A program made the position numbers and the translations under genes. DNA of 64,000 bases from Streptomyces sp. NBC_01428. Lineage in GTDB: Bacteria > Actinomycetota > Actinomycetes > Streptomycetales > Streptomycetaceae. Below are positions 26,267 through 37,716 of this stretch, piece by piece. A model generated the notes under the pieces. That model ran no database searches. It was not told the DNA's origin and saw only the letters and a program-made list of their open reading frames with translations. How positions within the stretch are numbered: position 1 is the stretch's first letter; the number at the start of each line of letters is the position of its first letter. The stretch is from positions 2,914,001-2,978,000 of the forward strand of contig NZ_CP109499.1 in assembly GCF_036231965.1 (NCBI RefSeq), given 5' to 3'.

Positions 26267-28723
26267 TCACTCCCGCAGCGCCTCCTCCAGGGCGCGCGCC
26301 ACCGACACCGCCTCCTCCGACGGCAGGGGCGCGCCCTGGGTACCGGTCACGTAGAAGGCGTCCACGGCGTTCGCGCCGAGCGTGGAGACGTGCATGCTCC
26401 GCACCCGGACGTGCGCCTTCTCCAGGGCCCGCCCGATGCGGTGCAGGAGCCCGGGGGCGTCGTGGGCGCGGACCTCGATGACGGTCGCGTGCCGTGAGGC
26501 GGCGGGGGCGACCGTCACGCGCGCGGGCGGGGCGACCGTGCCGCGGCGGCGCGGGTAGGCGGCGTCGCGCTCGGCGAGCCGCCCGGCGATGTCGAGGGAG
26601 CCGTCCAGGGCGCGGACGAGGTCGGCGCGCAGCCGGGCGGCCTGCGGCAGGGAGCCGTACTCGGCGGCGACCCGCCAGTTGAGCAGCAGGACCGATCCCG
26701 CGACCTCGTCGGGCAGGTCCAGGGCGCGCAGTTCGGCGGTGCGCACGGTCAGCCGGTGCATGGCGAGGACGCCGGCGACCGCAGGGAGCACGCCGGGCTG
26801 GTCGGGGACGGCGATGAGCAGCTCGACGCCGAGCGGCTCGGGGTCGTCCGGCACGCCCTCGGTCTCGGGGTCGACCGGCTCGGTCTGGGCGCGCAGCGCG
26901 AGGACGGGTCCGCCGGTGCGGAAGGCCTCGATCGCGAGCCGTTCCTGTTCGGCCGTGGGCGCTGCGGCCTCGGGCTCCTCGGGGGCGTCACCGGCGAGCA
27001 CGGCCGCGACCCGCTTGACCAGGTCGGCGACGAGGGAACCGCGCCAGGAGGACCACGCGGCGGGGCCGGTGGCCAGCGCGTCCGACTCGGTGAGCGCGTG
27101 GAGCAGTTCGAGGGTGCCCTGGGATCCGACGGCCTCGGCGACCGAGCGGACGGTGGCGGGGTCCTCCAGGTCACGACGGGTCGCGGTGTCGATCAGCAGC
27201 AGGTGGTGGCGTACGAGGGTGGCGAGCACGGCGACGTCCGCGCGGTCGAAGCCGATGCGGGTGGCCACGTCTCGGGCGATGATCTCGCCGGCCACGGAGT
27301 GGTCGCCGGGCCAGCCCTTGCCGATGTCGTGCAGCAGGGCGGCCACGAGGAGCAGGTCGGGGCGGCCGACGCGGCGGGTCAGTTCGGAGGCGCGGACGGC
27401 GGTCTCGATGAGGTGGCGGTCGACGGTCCAGATGTGGACGGCGTTGCGCTGGGGCCGGCAGCGGACCCGCTCCCAGTCGGGCAGCAGCCGGGTGATCAGG
27501 CCTTCGGCCTCCAGCGCCTCCCAGACCTCGACGGTCGGGCGGCCCGAGCCGAGCAGGGTGACGAGCTGCTCGCGCGCCTCGGCGGGCCAGGGCGAGGGCA
27601 GCGGGCGCGCCGCGGCTGCCATGCGCCGGACGGCGTGCAGGGACAGCGGGAGACCGGCCTGGGCGGCAGCGGCGGCGGCACGCAGGGGAAGGACCGGGTC
27701 GCGCTCGGGCCGGGCGGCCCGTGCGAGCACGACCTCGCCGTCCATCTCGACCACGCCCTCGGCGAGCGGTGAGCGTTCGGCGGCGGGCTTGGGGCCGCCG
27801 CCCAGCATGGCGCGCAGCCGGGGCCGCACGGCACGGGACCGCAGCACGCGCCCCACCTCGCGCCAGGTGACGTCACTGGCGTACGAGACGACGCGGGCGG
27901 CCTCGTACACCTGGCGGAGCAGGGTGTCGGCGTCGAGGAGGCCGAGCTCGGCGGCCACCTGGTCCTGCTCCTGGAGGGCGAGGCGGTCGGTGGCGCGGCC
28001 GGTGGTGAGGTGCAGGGCGTCCCGGACGTCGAGGAGCCGGCGGCGGGCTTCGGAGAGTCCCTCGCGGGGCGCGTCGGCGAGCCAGGAGGCGGCGACGGCG
28101 CGCAGCGCGGTGGCGTCGCGGAGTCCGCCGCGCGCTTCCTTGAGGTCCGGTTCGAGGAGGTACTGCAGCTCGCCCTGGCGTTCGGCGCGCTCGGCGCACA
28201 GTTCCTGGAGCTCGGGGAGGCGCTTGGGTGCCTGGTTGCGCCAGTCGGCGAGGATCGCCGTGCGCAGTCCGGCGGTGAGGCCGAGGTCTCCGGCGAGGTG
28301 GCGGGCGTCGAGGAGGCCGAGCTGGACCTTGAGGTCCTCGCCCGCGGTCTTGCGGGCCTCGGCCGGGGTGCGGACGGAGTGGTCGAGGGCGAGGCCGAGG
28401 TCCCAGACGGGGTACCAGATGCGGTCGGCGAGGGCGGCGACCCCGCCGGAGTCCCCGCCGTCGTGCAGGAGCAGCAGGTCGAGGTCGCTGCGCGGGGAGA
28501 GCTCGCCGCGGCCGTAGCCGCCGACGGCGACGAGGGAGACCCCGCGCATGCCCTCGGCCCCGGCGGTGAACAGGCCGGTCAGCCAGTCGTCCGTGAGTTC
28601 GGCGAGGGCCGCACGGCGCGGCGGCCCGGACCGCGCCCCCTCCTGGAGGAGACGCAGCCGGGCCGCCGCGTAGCCGCTGGGTCCCGAGTCCTCTGCTTCC
28701 GTACGTGTGTCGGTACTCGTCAC
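26267..28723 (-). CDS. glnD: PII-modifying nucleotidyltransferase GlnD
   Basis: Senses nitrogen status and modifies GlnK; in Streptomyces the modification of Tyr51 is adenylylation. GTG 28723 (VTSTDTRTEAED) has AGGAG seven bases upstream and gives 818 residues. Domain order: nucleotidyltransferase motif VAVGGYGRGELSPRSDLDLL near residue 65, the helical region, an HD domain with LLLVAALLHDIGKGWPGDHS, then two ACT domains (IAVPDQPGVLPAVAGVLA and HDAPGLLHRIGRALEKAHV). Last gene of the amtB-glnK-glnD operon, 55 bp after glnK, and presumably under the same GlnR control. Confidence 0.97.
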   Translation of the reverse strand: MTSTDTRTEAEDSGPSGYAAARLRLLQEGARSGPPRRAALAELTDDWLTGLFTAGAEGMRGVSLVAVGGYGRGELSPRSDLDLLLLHDGGDSGGVAALADRIWYPVWDLGLALDHSVRTPAEARKTAGEDLKVQLGLLDARHLAGDLGLTAGLRTAILADWRNQAPKRLPELQELCAERAERQGELQYLLEPDLKEARGGLRDATALRAVAASWLADAPREGLSEARRRLLDVRDALHLTTGRATDRLALQEQDQVAAELGLLDADTLLRQVYEAARVVSYASDVTWREVGRVLRSRAVRPRLRAMLGGGPKPAAERSPLAEGVVEMDGEVVLARAARPERDPVLPLRAAAAAAQAGLPLSLHAVRRMAAAARPLPSPWPAEAREQLVTLLGSGRPTVEVWEALEAEGLITRLLPDWERVRCRPQRNAVHIWTVDRHLIETAVRASELTRRVGRPDLLLVAALLHDIGKGWPGDHSVAGEIIARDVATRIGFDRADVAVLATLVRHHLLLIDTATRRDLEDPATVRSVAEAVGSQGTLELLHALTESDALATGPAAWSSWRGSLVADLVKRVAAVLAGDAPEEPEAAAPTAEQERLAIEAFRTGGPVLALRAQTEPVDPETEGVPDDPEPLGVELLIAVPDQPGVLPAVAGVLAMHRLTVRTAELRALDLPDEVAGSVLLLNWRVAAEYGSLPQAARLRADLVRALDGSLDIAGRLAERDAAYPRRRGTVAPPARVTVAPAASRHATVIEVRAHDAPGLLHRIGRALEKAHVRVRSMHVSTLGANAVDAFYVTGTQGAPLPSEEAVSVARALEEALRE

Positions 28724-28778
28724 CCAGCGACTCCTGTCTTTCTTCTTCCTTCGTGCAGGCCGGTCGGAGTGCGACCGG

Positions 28779-30869
<2,091 letters not shown>

Positions 30870-32345
30870 TCAGACCGCCTCTGCGGTCTCGGGCAGGTCG
30901 ACGGCCAGCTGGGCGGTGAGGTCGATGACCTCGGCCAGCTCCCCGAAGTCACGGACCGCGGTGTCGACCGTCTTTCGGATACGAGTGTTGACGCGCTCGG
31001 AGCGGACCTTCTTGCCGATCCTGAGGGCTTCCAGCGCCAGCTCCGCACTCCGCTCGGGCTCCCGCTGGAGCAGGTGCACGGTGGCCATGCCGATGAGGTT
31101 GAGTGCGTACGAACGCTGGTGCTCGGGGTCCTTGCCGAAACGGTCGACCGCCTCCTGCATCAGCGGCTCGGCCATGGAGGCGTACGTGGGGCTGCGGCCC
31201 GCGACGTAGGCGAGGTCACGGTAGGAGTGCGAGTTCTCGCCGTACAGCTCGGCCTTGGAGAAGAAGCGGATCCAGTCGGGATCCGGGTCGTCCCACTCGT
31301 GCACGTCGGAGAAGGTGTCCTCGGCCATCCGCACGGCCCGCTTGCACTTGCCGGGCTGGCCCATGTTGGCGTACGCGCGGGCCTCCATCGCATACAGCAT
31401 CGACTGGGTGCGCGGGCTCGCGCAGTCGCGGCTGCCGTACTGCGCGAGGTGGATCAGCTCCAACGCGTCGTCGGGCCGCCCCAGATGGATCATCTGGCGG
31501 CTCATGCTGGAGAGGATGTACGAGCCGAGGGGCTTGTCGCCCGCTTCCTTCGAGGCGTGCAGGGCGAGCACGAAGTACTTCTGGGCGGTGGGCTGGAGGC
31601 CCACGTCGTAGCTCATCCAGCCCGCCAGTTCGGCGAGTTCGGCGGCGACCTTGAACAGGCGCTTGGTGGTGGCGGCGGGCTGCGGCTCCTGCAACAGGTC
31701 CGTCACCTCGTGGAGCTGGCCGACGACGGCCTTGCGGCGCAGGCCGCCGCCGCACTGGGCGTCCCACTGACGGAACATCACCGTGGTGGACTCCAGGAGG
31801 TCCAGCTCCGGCTTGGAGAGCCGGCCGCCGCGACGGGCCGAGGCCGGCGGCTCGGGCTCCTCCTGCTGGGCCAGCGACGTGGGCACGAGCCAGCGCTGCA
31901 TGGGCTCGATCAGGGCCGGACCGGCGGCGAGGGCGAGCGAGCTGCCGAGGAAGCCACGGCGCGCCAGCATCAGGTCGCTGCGCGAGTATTCGCTGATCTG
32001 CGCGACGGTCTGCGGGCCCGTCCAGGGCAGGTCGACCCCCGACACGGACGGCGCCTGGTGGGCGGCGCGCAGACCGAGGTCCTCGACGGCGACGACACAG
32101 CCGAACCGCTCGGAGAACAGCTCGGACAGGATGCGCGGGATCGGCTCGCGCGGGTTCTCCCCGTCCAGCCAGCGGCGCACCCGCGAGGTGTCCGTGGAGA
32201 TGTGATTGGCACCCAACTGGCGTGCCCGGCGGTTCACTTGACGCGCCAGCTCACCCTTGGACCAGCCACTGCGCACGAACCACGAGCCGAGCAGCTCGTT
32301 GGGGCGCTTCTCAGCGTTCGTCCCGCCTCCGCCGTTGCCGCCCAC
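30870..32345 (-). CDS. nsdA: NsdA-like regulator of sporulation and antibiotic production
   Basis: Homologue of NsdA, a negative regulator of sporulation and antibiotic production in S. coelicolor. GTG 32345 (VGGNGGGGTNAEKRP) gives 491 residues. Beyond it the frame stays open to 33419 but overlaps the divergent gene and lacks similarity. The amino part (ELLGSWFVRSGWSKGELARQ-type, here LLGSWFVRSGWSKGELARQV, with RVRRWLDGENPRE) resembles a helix-turn-helix. The rest is helical-repeat-like (for example YILSSMSRQMIHLGRPDDAL and AMEARAYANMGQPGKCKRA), consistent with TPR folding. Placement beside amtB matches Streptomyces gene order. Confidence 0.9.
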   Translation of the reverse strand: MGGNGGGGTNAEKRPNELLGSWFVRSGWSKGELARQVNRRARQLGANHISTDTSRVRRWLDGENPREPIPRILSELFSERFGCVVAVEDLGLRAAHQAPSVSGVDLPWTGPQTVAQISEYSRSDLMLARRGFLGSSLALAAGPALIEPMQRWLVPTSLAQQEEPEPPASARRGGRLSKPELDLLESTTVMFRQWDAQCGGGLRRKAVVGQLHEVTDLLQEPQPAATTKRLFKVAAELAELAGWMSYDVGLQPTAQKYFVLALHASKEAGDKPLGSYILSSMSRQMIHLGRPDDALELIHLAQYGSRDCASPRTQSMLYAMEARAYANMGQPGKCKRAVRMAEDTFSDVHEWDDPDPDWIRFFSKAELYGENSHSYRDLAYVAGRSPTYASMAEPLMQEAVDRFGKDPEHQRSYALNLIGMATVHLLQREPERSAELALEALRIGKKVRSERVNTRIRKTVDTAVRDFGELAEVIDLTAQLAVDLPETAEAV

Positions 32346-32790
32346 TGGAACGCCCCCATCCCTGAACCAACTTGTCGCCGCTGTGCGCCAAGCCCTATCA
32401 GAATGCCGGTAAATACGGCCGCCCGTCCGCCAGTTCTCACCCTTCGAACGGGAAGCCGACTTGCCCTTGGCATACCCACGAGTGCGACGTCCCCAGGTCT
32501 CGTGCACACAAAGTAATCCTACGATCACCCCTCCAGCCATGGCGATCCGTGAAACGCCACCATTCGCCACCCCTTCGAATGAACTCTGTGCGCGCTGATC
32601 GCGATTCACTTGACACAGCATCACCGGGGATGGGCGGAACGGTGTACGCCGGGGCGCACGCAGTCGATCGCACCACCCGGTGCGCAACAGAGCGCCGCCT
32701 GGACCCCGCGGCAGCGGGCAGCTGGAAGCAGAGCGTGACAGTCCGGCTCCGTCACGTAACCACTGGTGCGTCGGACCCGTTGGAGGGGGC
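32346..32790. other. 445-bp divergent promoter region of nsdA and the prim-pol-like gene
   Basis: No gene seen. Less GC-rich than the surroundings, as expected for a long intergenic regulatory region. A TTGACA hexamer occurs at 32610-32615 on the plus strand but no matching -10 follows at proper spacing. GGAGG precedes the plus-strand start. Confidence 0.4.
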
Positions 32791-33453
32791 ATGGGCTTCA
32801 CGATCGGCAGCAGTCGGACGATGCGCGACATCCGGACCGGGACACGACGCCGCGGCCGCTCGTCGGAGTGCACCGCCGTCGCCGAGTACACCGGACTGTG
32901 GGGCTGGGACGTGGTCCCGGGCGCCCGGGCCGCGGCGGGCGCGTGCTCGTGCGGCAGGACCGACTGCACGGCGCCCGGAGCGCACCCCCTGGACTTCGCT
33001 CCGACGATCCGGGCCGGCGCCACGCTCGACGAGGCGACCGGCACCTGGACCGGGTTCCCGGGCGCCGCGGTGATGCTCCCGGTCGGCCGCGCGTTCGACG
33101 TGATCGAGGTGGCGGAGGCCGCCGGGCGCCGCGCGCTCGTCCGCCTGGAGCGGATGGGTCTCCCGCTCGGCCCGGTCGCGGCCACGCCGGACGGCCGCGC
33201 CCACTTCTTCGTCTCCCCCGGCTCCGCCGCCGAACTCCCCCGCCTGCTGTACCGGATGGGCTGGGACGACGCCTCCCTCGACCTGCACGGCCTCGGTCGT
33301 GGCACGTTCGTCACCGCCCCGCCCTCCGACCGGGCCGGTCTCGGCCCGGTCCGCTGGCTGCGCGCCCCCGCGCTCGACTCGGCGACGAACCCGCCCCAGG
33401 CCCGCCTGCTGCTGGGCACGCTGGCCTACGTGGCGCACCGGTCGCGGGTCTGA
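32791..33453 (+). CDS. Primase/polymerase (prim-pol) domain-like protein
   Basis: 220 residues from ATG 32791, preceded by GGAGG at good spacing. The amino part resembles bifunctional primase/polymerase domains: AVAEYTGLWGWDVVPGARA, ACSCGRTDCTAPGAHPL (Cys-containing segment common in these proteins), then a TGTWTGFPGAAVMLPVGRAFDVIE segment in which AFDVIEV occupies the catalytic-strand position. Only one acidic residue is obvious at the active-site position, and no helicase domain follows, so activity is doubtful. Divergent from nsdA and convergent with ftsY across a strong terminator. Function unknown. Confidence 0.7.
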   Translation: MGFTIGSSRTMRDIRTGTRRRGRSSECTAVAEYTGLWGWDVVPGARAAAGACSCGRTDCTAPGAHPLDFAPTIRAGATLDEATGTWTGFPGAAVMLPVGRAFDVIEVAEAAGRRALVRLERMGLPLGPVAATPDGRAHFFVSPGSAAELPRLLYRMGWDDASLDLHGLGRGTFVTAPPSDRAGLGPVRWLRAPALDSATNPPQARLLLGTLAYVAHRSRV

Positions 33454-33526
33454 ACGACCCGGGACCGCCCTCTCACCCCGCCCCCTGCCGCACGGCGAAC
33501 GGCGACGACAGCACCACCCGTACGAC

Positions 33527-33569
33527 GAAGCGCCCGTCCCCCGAGTACGTCTCGGGAGGCGGGCGCTTC
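33527..33569. terminator. Bidirectional terminator between convergent genes
   Basis: GAAGCGCCCG (33527-33536) pairs with CGGGCGCTTC (33560-33569), and an inner CCCGAG/CTCGGG stem (33540-33556) closes a 5-base loop. The whole forms one long, almost continuous stem serving both the prim-pol-like gene and ftsY. Confidence 0.8.
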
Positions 33570-33598
33570 TTCGGGCACCTACGCGTTCGCGCGGGTGG

Positions 33599-34801
33599 TC
33601 ACTCTCCGATAAGGGCGTCAACGAACGCCTCCGGCTCGAACGGCGCCAGGTCGTCCGCGCCCTCGCCGAGCCCCACCAGCTTCACGGGCACGCCCAGCTC
33701 ACGCTGGACCGCGATGACGATGCCGCCCTTCGCCGTGCCGTCGAGCTTGGTCAGCACGATGCCGGTGATGTCGACGACCTCGGCGAACACGCGCGCCTGG
33801 ATGAGACCGTTCTGCCCGGTGGTGGCGTCGAGGACGAGGAGCACCTCGTCGAGCGGGGCGTGCTTCTCGACGACGCGCTTGACCTTGCCCAGCTCGTCCA
33901 TCAGACCGGTCTTGGTGTGCAGCCGGCCCGCGGTGTCGATGAGGACGACGTCCGCGCCCTCCTCGATGCCCTCCTTGACCGCGTCGAACGCGATCGAGGC
34001 GGGGTCGCCGCCCTCGGGGCCGCGCACGGTGCGGGCGCCGACGCGCTCGCCCCACGTCTGGAGCTGATCGGCGGCGGCGGCACGGAAGGTGTCGGCGGCC
34101 CCCAGCACGACGTTCTTGCCGTCGGCGACGAGTACGCGCGCGAGCTTGCCGGTGGTGGTGGTCTTGCCGGTGCCGTTGACACCGACGACCATCACGATGC
34201 CGGGGGTGTCCAGGTTCGAGTCGGTCTTGACCTCGCGGTCGAACTCCGGGACGAGCAGCTGGAGCAGCTCCTCGCGCAGCAGGCCGCGCAGTTCGTCCGG
34301 GGTGCGCGTGCCGAGCACCTTGACGCGCTCGCGCAGCCGGTCGACCAGTTCCTGGGTGGGCTGCACGCCGACGTCGGCGGTCAGCAGCGTGTCCTCGATC
34401 TCCTCCCAGGTGTCCTCGTCGAGGTGCTCGCGCGAGAGCAGCGTGAGCAGCCCCTTGCCGAGCGCGTTCTGCGAGCGGGAGAGCCGGCCGCGCAGGCGCA
34501 CCAGGCGGCCGGCGGTGGGTTCCGGGATCTCGATCGCGGGGGCGGTCGGAGGCTCCTCCACGACGACCGGCGCATCGGCCGAGCGGTCGGGGAGATCCAC
34601 TTCCTCTATCGTGCGGCGCGACTCGTCGCGCGGCGTCTCGGCCTCGTCGCCGACGTGCGGTTCGGCCGGCGGGGCGGTGATGTCGGGGGCGGACGGGGGC
34701 GGCGGGGGCAGCTGCTTGCGCTTGCGGCTGCCGACGACGAGCCCACCGAGCGCGCCGATCACGACCACGGCGATGACTACAGCAAGGATGACGGTTTCCA
34801 T
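33599..34801 (-). CDS. ftsY: Signal recognition particle receptor FtsY
   Basis: Membrane-associated GTPase that docks SRP-ribosome complexes. ATG 34801 (METVILAVVIAVVVIGALGG) gives 400 residues and starts with a hydrophobic membrane-anchoring helix, followed by an acidic/Pro-rich A domain and the NG domain. G1: VGVNGTGKTTTTGKLAR. G3: LIDTAGRLHTKTGLMDEL. G4: LTKLDGTAKGG. Carboxy end VGLGEGADDLAPFEPEAFVDAL as usual. The open frame upstream to 34987 is not conserved. Partner of Ffh in the same window. Confidence 0.97.
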   Translation of the reverse strand: METVILAVVIAVVVIGALGGLVVGSRKRKQLPPPPPSAPDITAPPAEPHVGDEAETPRDESRRTIEEVDLPDRSADAPVVVEEPPTAPAIEIPEPTAGRLVRLRGRLSRSQNALGKGLLTLLSREHLDEDTWEEIEDTLLTADVGVQPTQELVDRLRERVKVLGTRTPDELRGLLREELLQLLVPEFDREVKTDSNLDTPGIVMVVGVNGTGKTTTTGKLARVLVADGKNVVLGAADTFRAAAADQLQTWGERVGARTVRGPEGGDPASIAFDAVKEGIEEGADVVLIDTAGRLHTKTGLMDELGKVKRVVEKHAPLDEVLLVLDATTGQNGLIQARVFAEVVDITGIVLTKLDGTAKGGIVIAVQRELGVPVKLVGLGEGADDLAPFEPEAFVDALIGE

Positions 34802-35004
34802 AACGTCCCCCAGTATCAGCCATCGCCCGCGCGGGAGGGATTTTCCCCCGCGCAGAGGAACTCTTGTAGTTTCGTACGAGGATCGGGGGCGGGGTGGCGG
34901 ACGGGAGCCGCACCTCGCCCGTGCCGGATTCCGGGTTCCGCCGCTATGGCCACCTGACGCACCGTCAGCTACCGTCCCCCACCACACACGAAGGGGGGCT
35001 CCCC

Positions 35005-35973
35005 ATGCCCGTAACGGTCGTGCGCTTCAATCTCGTCGAACCCGGCGCCACCCCCGCCTCGCTGAGTGCCCGCTACAAGGCGGCCGTCGAGATGGCCCGG
35101 TACGCCGACGACCGCGGGATCACCACGGTGCAGACGGAGGAGCATCACGGTGTCGCCAACAACTGGCTGCCCTCGCCGTTCGCGTTCGCGGGCGCCGTCT
35201 TCGGGGCGACCCGGAACGTCGCGGTCACGGTGTCCGCGGTCATCGGTCCGCTGCACGACCCGCTGCGTCTGGCCGAGGACATCGCCGTGCTGGACCTGCT
35301 CAGCGGCGGCCGTCTGGTGACCGTGGCCGGCATCGGCTACCGGCCCGAGGAGTACGCGCTCTTCGACGTCGACTGGAAGCAGCGCGGCAGGCTCCAGGAC
35401 GAGCTGCTGGAGACGGTGCTCAAGGCGTGGACCGGCGAGGAGTTCCGTTACCGGGGCCGGACGGTACGGGTCACCCCGCGCCCGTTCTCGGATCCGCATC
35501 CGCTGCTGCTCGTCGGGGGCTCCTCCCGGGCGGCGGCCCGGCGCGCCGCCCGGCTCGGGCTGCCGTTCTTCCCGAGCGCGCACCTGCCCGAGCTGGAGGC
35601 GTACTACAAGGAGCGGCTCGTCGAGTACGGCACCGAGGGCTGGACGATGATGCCCGCCGCCGAGACGCCGCTGCTGCACATCGCCGAGGACCCGGACCGC
35701 GCCTGGGCCGAGTACGGCACGCACTTCCTGCACGAGGCACGGACGTACGCCTCCTGGCAGTCCGGTGAGATCCGTTCGGCGGTGAAGTCGGCGGCCACGA
35801 CGGTCGGGGAGCTGCGCGCCGAGGGCGTCTACCGCGTCCTGACGCCCGAGCAGTGCGTGGCGCTGGGCCTCGACAACCTCGTCCTGCACCCGCTGGCCGG
35901 CGGGATGCCGCTGGACGAGGGCTGGCGCAGTCTCCAGCTGTTCTGCGAAAACGTAGTGCCCCGGCTCGACTGA
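35005..35973 (+). CDS. LLM-class (luciferase-like) flavin-dependent oxidoreductase
   Basis: 322 residues from ATG 35005 with AAGGGGGG upstream. TIM-barrel family features: EMARYADDRGITTVQTEEHH near residue 30-45, LLSGGRLVTVAGIGYRPEEY and HPLLLVGGSSRAAARRAARLG. No substrate can be assigned; family members use reduced FMN or F420. The gene stands alone, divergent from ftsY and convergent with the glucose permease gene, with two hairpins in the 131-bp gap. Confidence 0.87.
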   Translation: MPVTVVRFNLVEPGATPASLSARYKAAVEMARYADDRGITTVQTEEHHGVANNWLPSPFAFAGAVFGATRNVAVTVSAVIGPLHDPLRLAEDIAVLDLLSGGRLVTVAGIGYRPEEYALFDVDWKQRGRLQDELLETVLKAWTGEEFRYRGRTVRVTPRPFSDPHPLLLVGGSSRAAARRAARLGLPFFPSAHLPELEAYYKERLVEYGTEGWTMMPAAETPLLHIAEDPDRAWAEYGTHFLHEARTYASWQSGEIRSAVKSAATTVGELRAEGVYRVLTPEQCVALGLDNLVLHPLAGGMPLDEGWRSLQLFCENVVPRLD

Positions 35974-36013
35974 CCTTTCGGTCCGAACCGGGGCGGTACG
36001 TCTCTCACGAGTA

Positions 36014-36051
36014 CGGGGAGAGGGGCAGCGGGGACTTGGCCCTTCTCCCCG
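36014..36051. terminator. Hairpin between LLM gene and glcP
   Basis: CGGGGAGA (36014-36021) pairs with TCTCCCCG (36044-36051); after a one-base bulge GGG pairs with CCC. Located 40 bases past the oxidoreductase stop, probably its terminator. Confidence 0.6.
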
Positions 36052-36064
36052 AGCTTCGGGGAGC

Positions 36065-36092
36065 CACCGGGGCCCGCGCTGGGCCGCCGGTG
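36065..36092 (-). terminator. Terminator after glcP
   Basis: CACCGG/CCGGTG outer stem and GGCCC/GGGCC inner stem, one bulged G, 5-base loop, 12 bases past the glcP stop. Confidence 0.65.
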
Positions 36093-36104
36093 ACGCGGAT
36101 GGGG

Positions 36105-37523
36105 CTAGCCCATCTCCTCCAGGGTCTTGCCCTTCGTCTCCTTGACGAACTTGAGCACGAAGGGGATGGAGAGCACGGCGAACACCGTGTAGATGATGTA
36201 GGTCCCCGAGAGGTTCCAGTCGGCCAGCGACGGGAAGCTCGCGGTGATGGCCCAGTTGGCGATCCACTGCGCGGAGGCGGCGACACCGAGGGCGGCGGCG
36301 CGGATCCGGTTCGGGAACATCTCGCCGAGGAAGACCCAGACCACGACACCCCAGGAGAGGGCGAAGAAGAGGACGAAGACGTGGGCGGCGATCAGGGCGA
36401 CCCAGCCCTGGGTGGCGGGCAGTTTTCCGTCGACCAGGTCGTAGGAGAAGGCCCAGGCCTCCAGGCCGAGACCGATCGCCATACCCACCGAGCCGATGAG
36501 GGCGAGCGGCTTACGGCCGATGCGGTCCACGAAGATCATGGCGATCACGGTGCCGACGATGTTGATGATCGACGTCGTGAACGAGTAGAAGAACGAGTCC
36601 GTCGGGTCGACGCCGACCGACTGCCACAGCGTCGCGGAGTAGTAGAACGCGATGTTGATGCCGACGAACTGCTGGAAGACCGAGAGGCCGATACCGACCC
36701 AGACGATCGGCTTGAAGAAGACGGTGCCGCCGAGCAGGTCCTTGAAGCTCGACTTGTGCTCGCGCTTCATCGCGTGCTCGATCTCGGCGACGCGGGCGTC
36801 CAGGTCGACGTGGTCGCCCTCGACCTCCTTGAGCACCTCGCGGGCCCGGTCCTTGCGGCCGACCTCGAGCAGGAAGCGCGGGGACTCGGGGATGGCGAAG
36901 GAGAGCAGGCCGTAGAGGACCGCCGGGATGACCATGACGCCGAGCATGACCTGCCAGGCTTCCAGACCCATCAGCTTGCCGCGCTGGTCGCCGTCGGCGG
37001 CCTGCAGGATGCCGTAGTTGACGAGCTGCGAGATCGCGATGCCGACGACGATCGCGGCCTGCTGGAAGGAACCGAGCCGGCCGCGGTACGCCGCCGGGGA
37101 GACCTCGGCGATGTAGGCGGGGCCGATGACGGAGGCCATGCCGATGGCGAATCCGCCGATGATGCGCCAGAAGGCGAGGTCCCACAGCGCGAAGGGCAGA
37201 GCCGAGCCGACGGCGCTGATGGTGAACAGGACCGCGGAGATCTGCATGCAGCGGATGCGGCCGATGCGGTCGGCGATGCGGCCGGCGGTCGCGGCGCCGA
37301 TGGCACAGCCGATCAGCGCGATGGCGATGACCTGGGCCAGGGCCGCGGAGCCGATGTCGTAACGGCTTCGGATGGCCTCGACGGTGCCGTTGATGACGGC
37401 GCTGTCGTACCCGAACAGGAAACCGCCCATCGCGGCGGCGGCCGCGATGAAGATGACGTGCCCGAGATGTTCGGGATGAGCCGACTTGGCTGCCGGTGGG
37501 GGTGCCTGCTCTGCGCTGGTCAC
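36105..37523 (-). CDS. glcP: Major facilitator superfamily glucose permease GlcP
   Basis: Proton-coupled sugar uptake, by homology and position the GlcP glucose permease that supplies glucose kinase in Streptomyces. 472 residues, twelve membrane segments. Sugar-porter signatures: GGFLFGYDSAVINGT (helix 1), GRIADRIGRIRCM, PAYIAEVSPAAYRGRLGSFQ, PESPRFLLEVGRKDRA, FQQFVGINIAFYYSATLW, VDRIGRKPLALIGS and the carboxy ETKGKTLEEMG. A promoter and a palindromic operator candidate precede it, in agreement with glucose-regulated expression known for glcP. Confidence 0.93.
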   Translation of the reverse strand: MTSAEQAPPPAAKSAHPEHLGHVIFIAAAAAMGGFLFGYDSAVINGTVEAIRSRYDIGSAALAQVIAIALIGCAIGAATAGRIADRIGRIRCMQISAVLFTISAVGSALPFALWDLAFWRIIGGFAIGMASVIGPAYIAEVSPAAYRGRLGSFQQAAIVVGIAISQLVNYGILQAADGDQRGKLMGLEAWQVMLGVMVIPAVLYGLLSFAIPESPRFLLEVGRKDRAREVLKEVEGDHVDLDARVAEIEHAMKREHKSSFKDLLGGTVFFKPIVWVGIGLSVFQQFVGINIAFYYSATLWQSVGVDPTDSFFYSFTTSIINIVGTVIAMIFVDRIGRKPLALIGSVGMAIGLGLEAWAFSYDLVDGKLPATQGWVALIAAHVFVLFFALSWGVVVWVFLGEMFPNRIRAAALGVAASAQWIANWAITASFPSLADWNLSGTYIIYTVFAVLSIPFVLKFVKETKGKTLEEMG

Positions 37524-37632
37524 GTAAAACTCCTCGGGCCACCGGCCTCGCTGCCGGGGGTGGGGGGCGAAACCCTTCGATGGTGGTATCAGTGGCGCAC
37601 ACCTTCACGCCGCCCACCACCTGAAGGTAAAA

Positions 37633-37642
37633 GCAACGTTGC
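37633..37642. promoter_or_regulatory. Palindromic operator candidate at glcP start point
   Basis: Perfect palindrome GCAACGTTGC, the shape typical of LacI/GalR-family operators, placed two bases downstream of the glcP -10 element so that it covers the expected transcription start. Repressor identity is unknown. Confidence 0.55.
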
Positions 37643-37644
37643 AG

Positions 37645-37672
37645 AGACTATGCCTTCAAGTTTCGAAGTCAA
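37645..37672 (-). promoter_or_regulatory. Vegetative-type promoter of glcP
   Basis: On the minus strand TTGACT (37672-37667) and TAGTCT (37650-37645) are separated by 16 bases, a good match to the principal sigma factor consensus. The expected start point is near 37638. Confidence 0.65.
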
Positions 37673-37716
37673 TACTCGGGATGCTGTGAATCTGTGCGCT
37701 CAAACAGGTGCCGCTG

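Noticed and set aside
25904..26497. Plus-strand open frame in the ffh-glnD gap
   Set aside because: Half of it lies antisense to glnD, no ribosome site, Arg/Pro/Gly-rich composition; treated as non-coding.
26589..28517. 642-codon plus-strand open frame across glnD
   Set aside because: Ser/Arg-rich composition typical of a shadow frame opposite a real GC-rich gene; glnD is clear on the other strand.
37524..37640. Riboswitch in the 115-base leader of glcP
   Set aside because: No conserved riboswitch core or stacked hairpins could be recognised; operator-based control explains the palindromes better.
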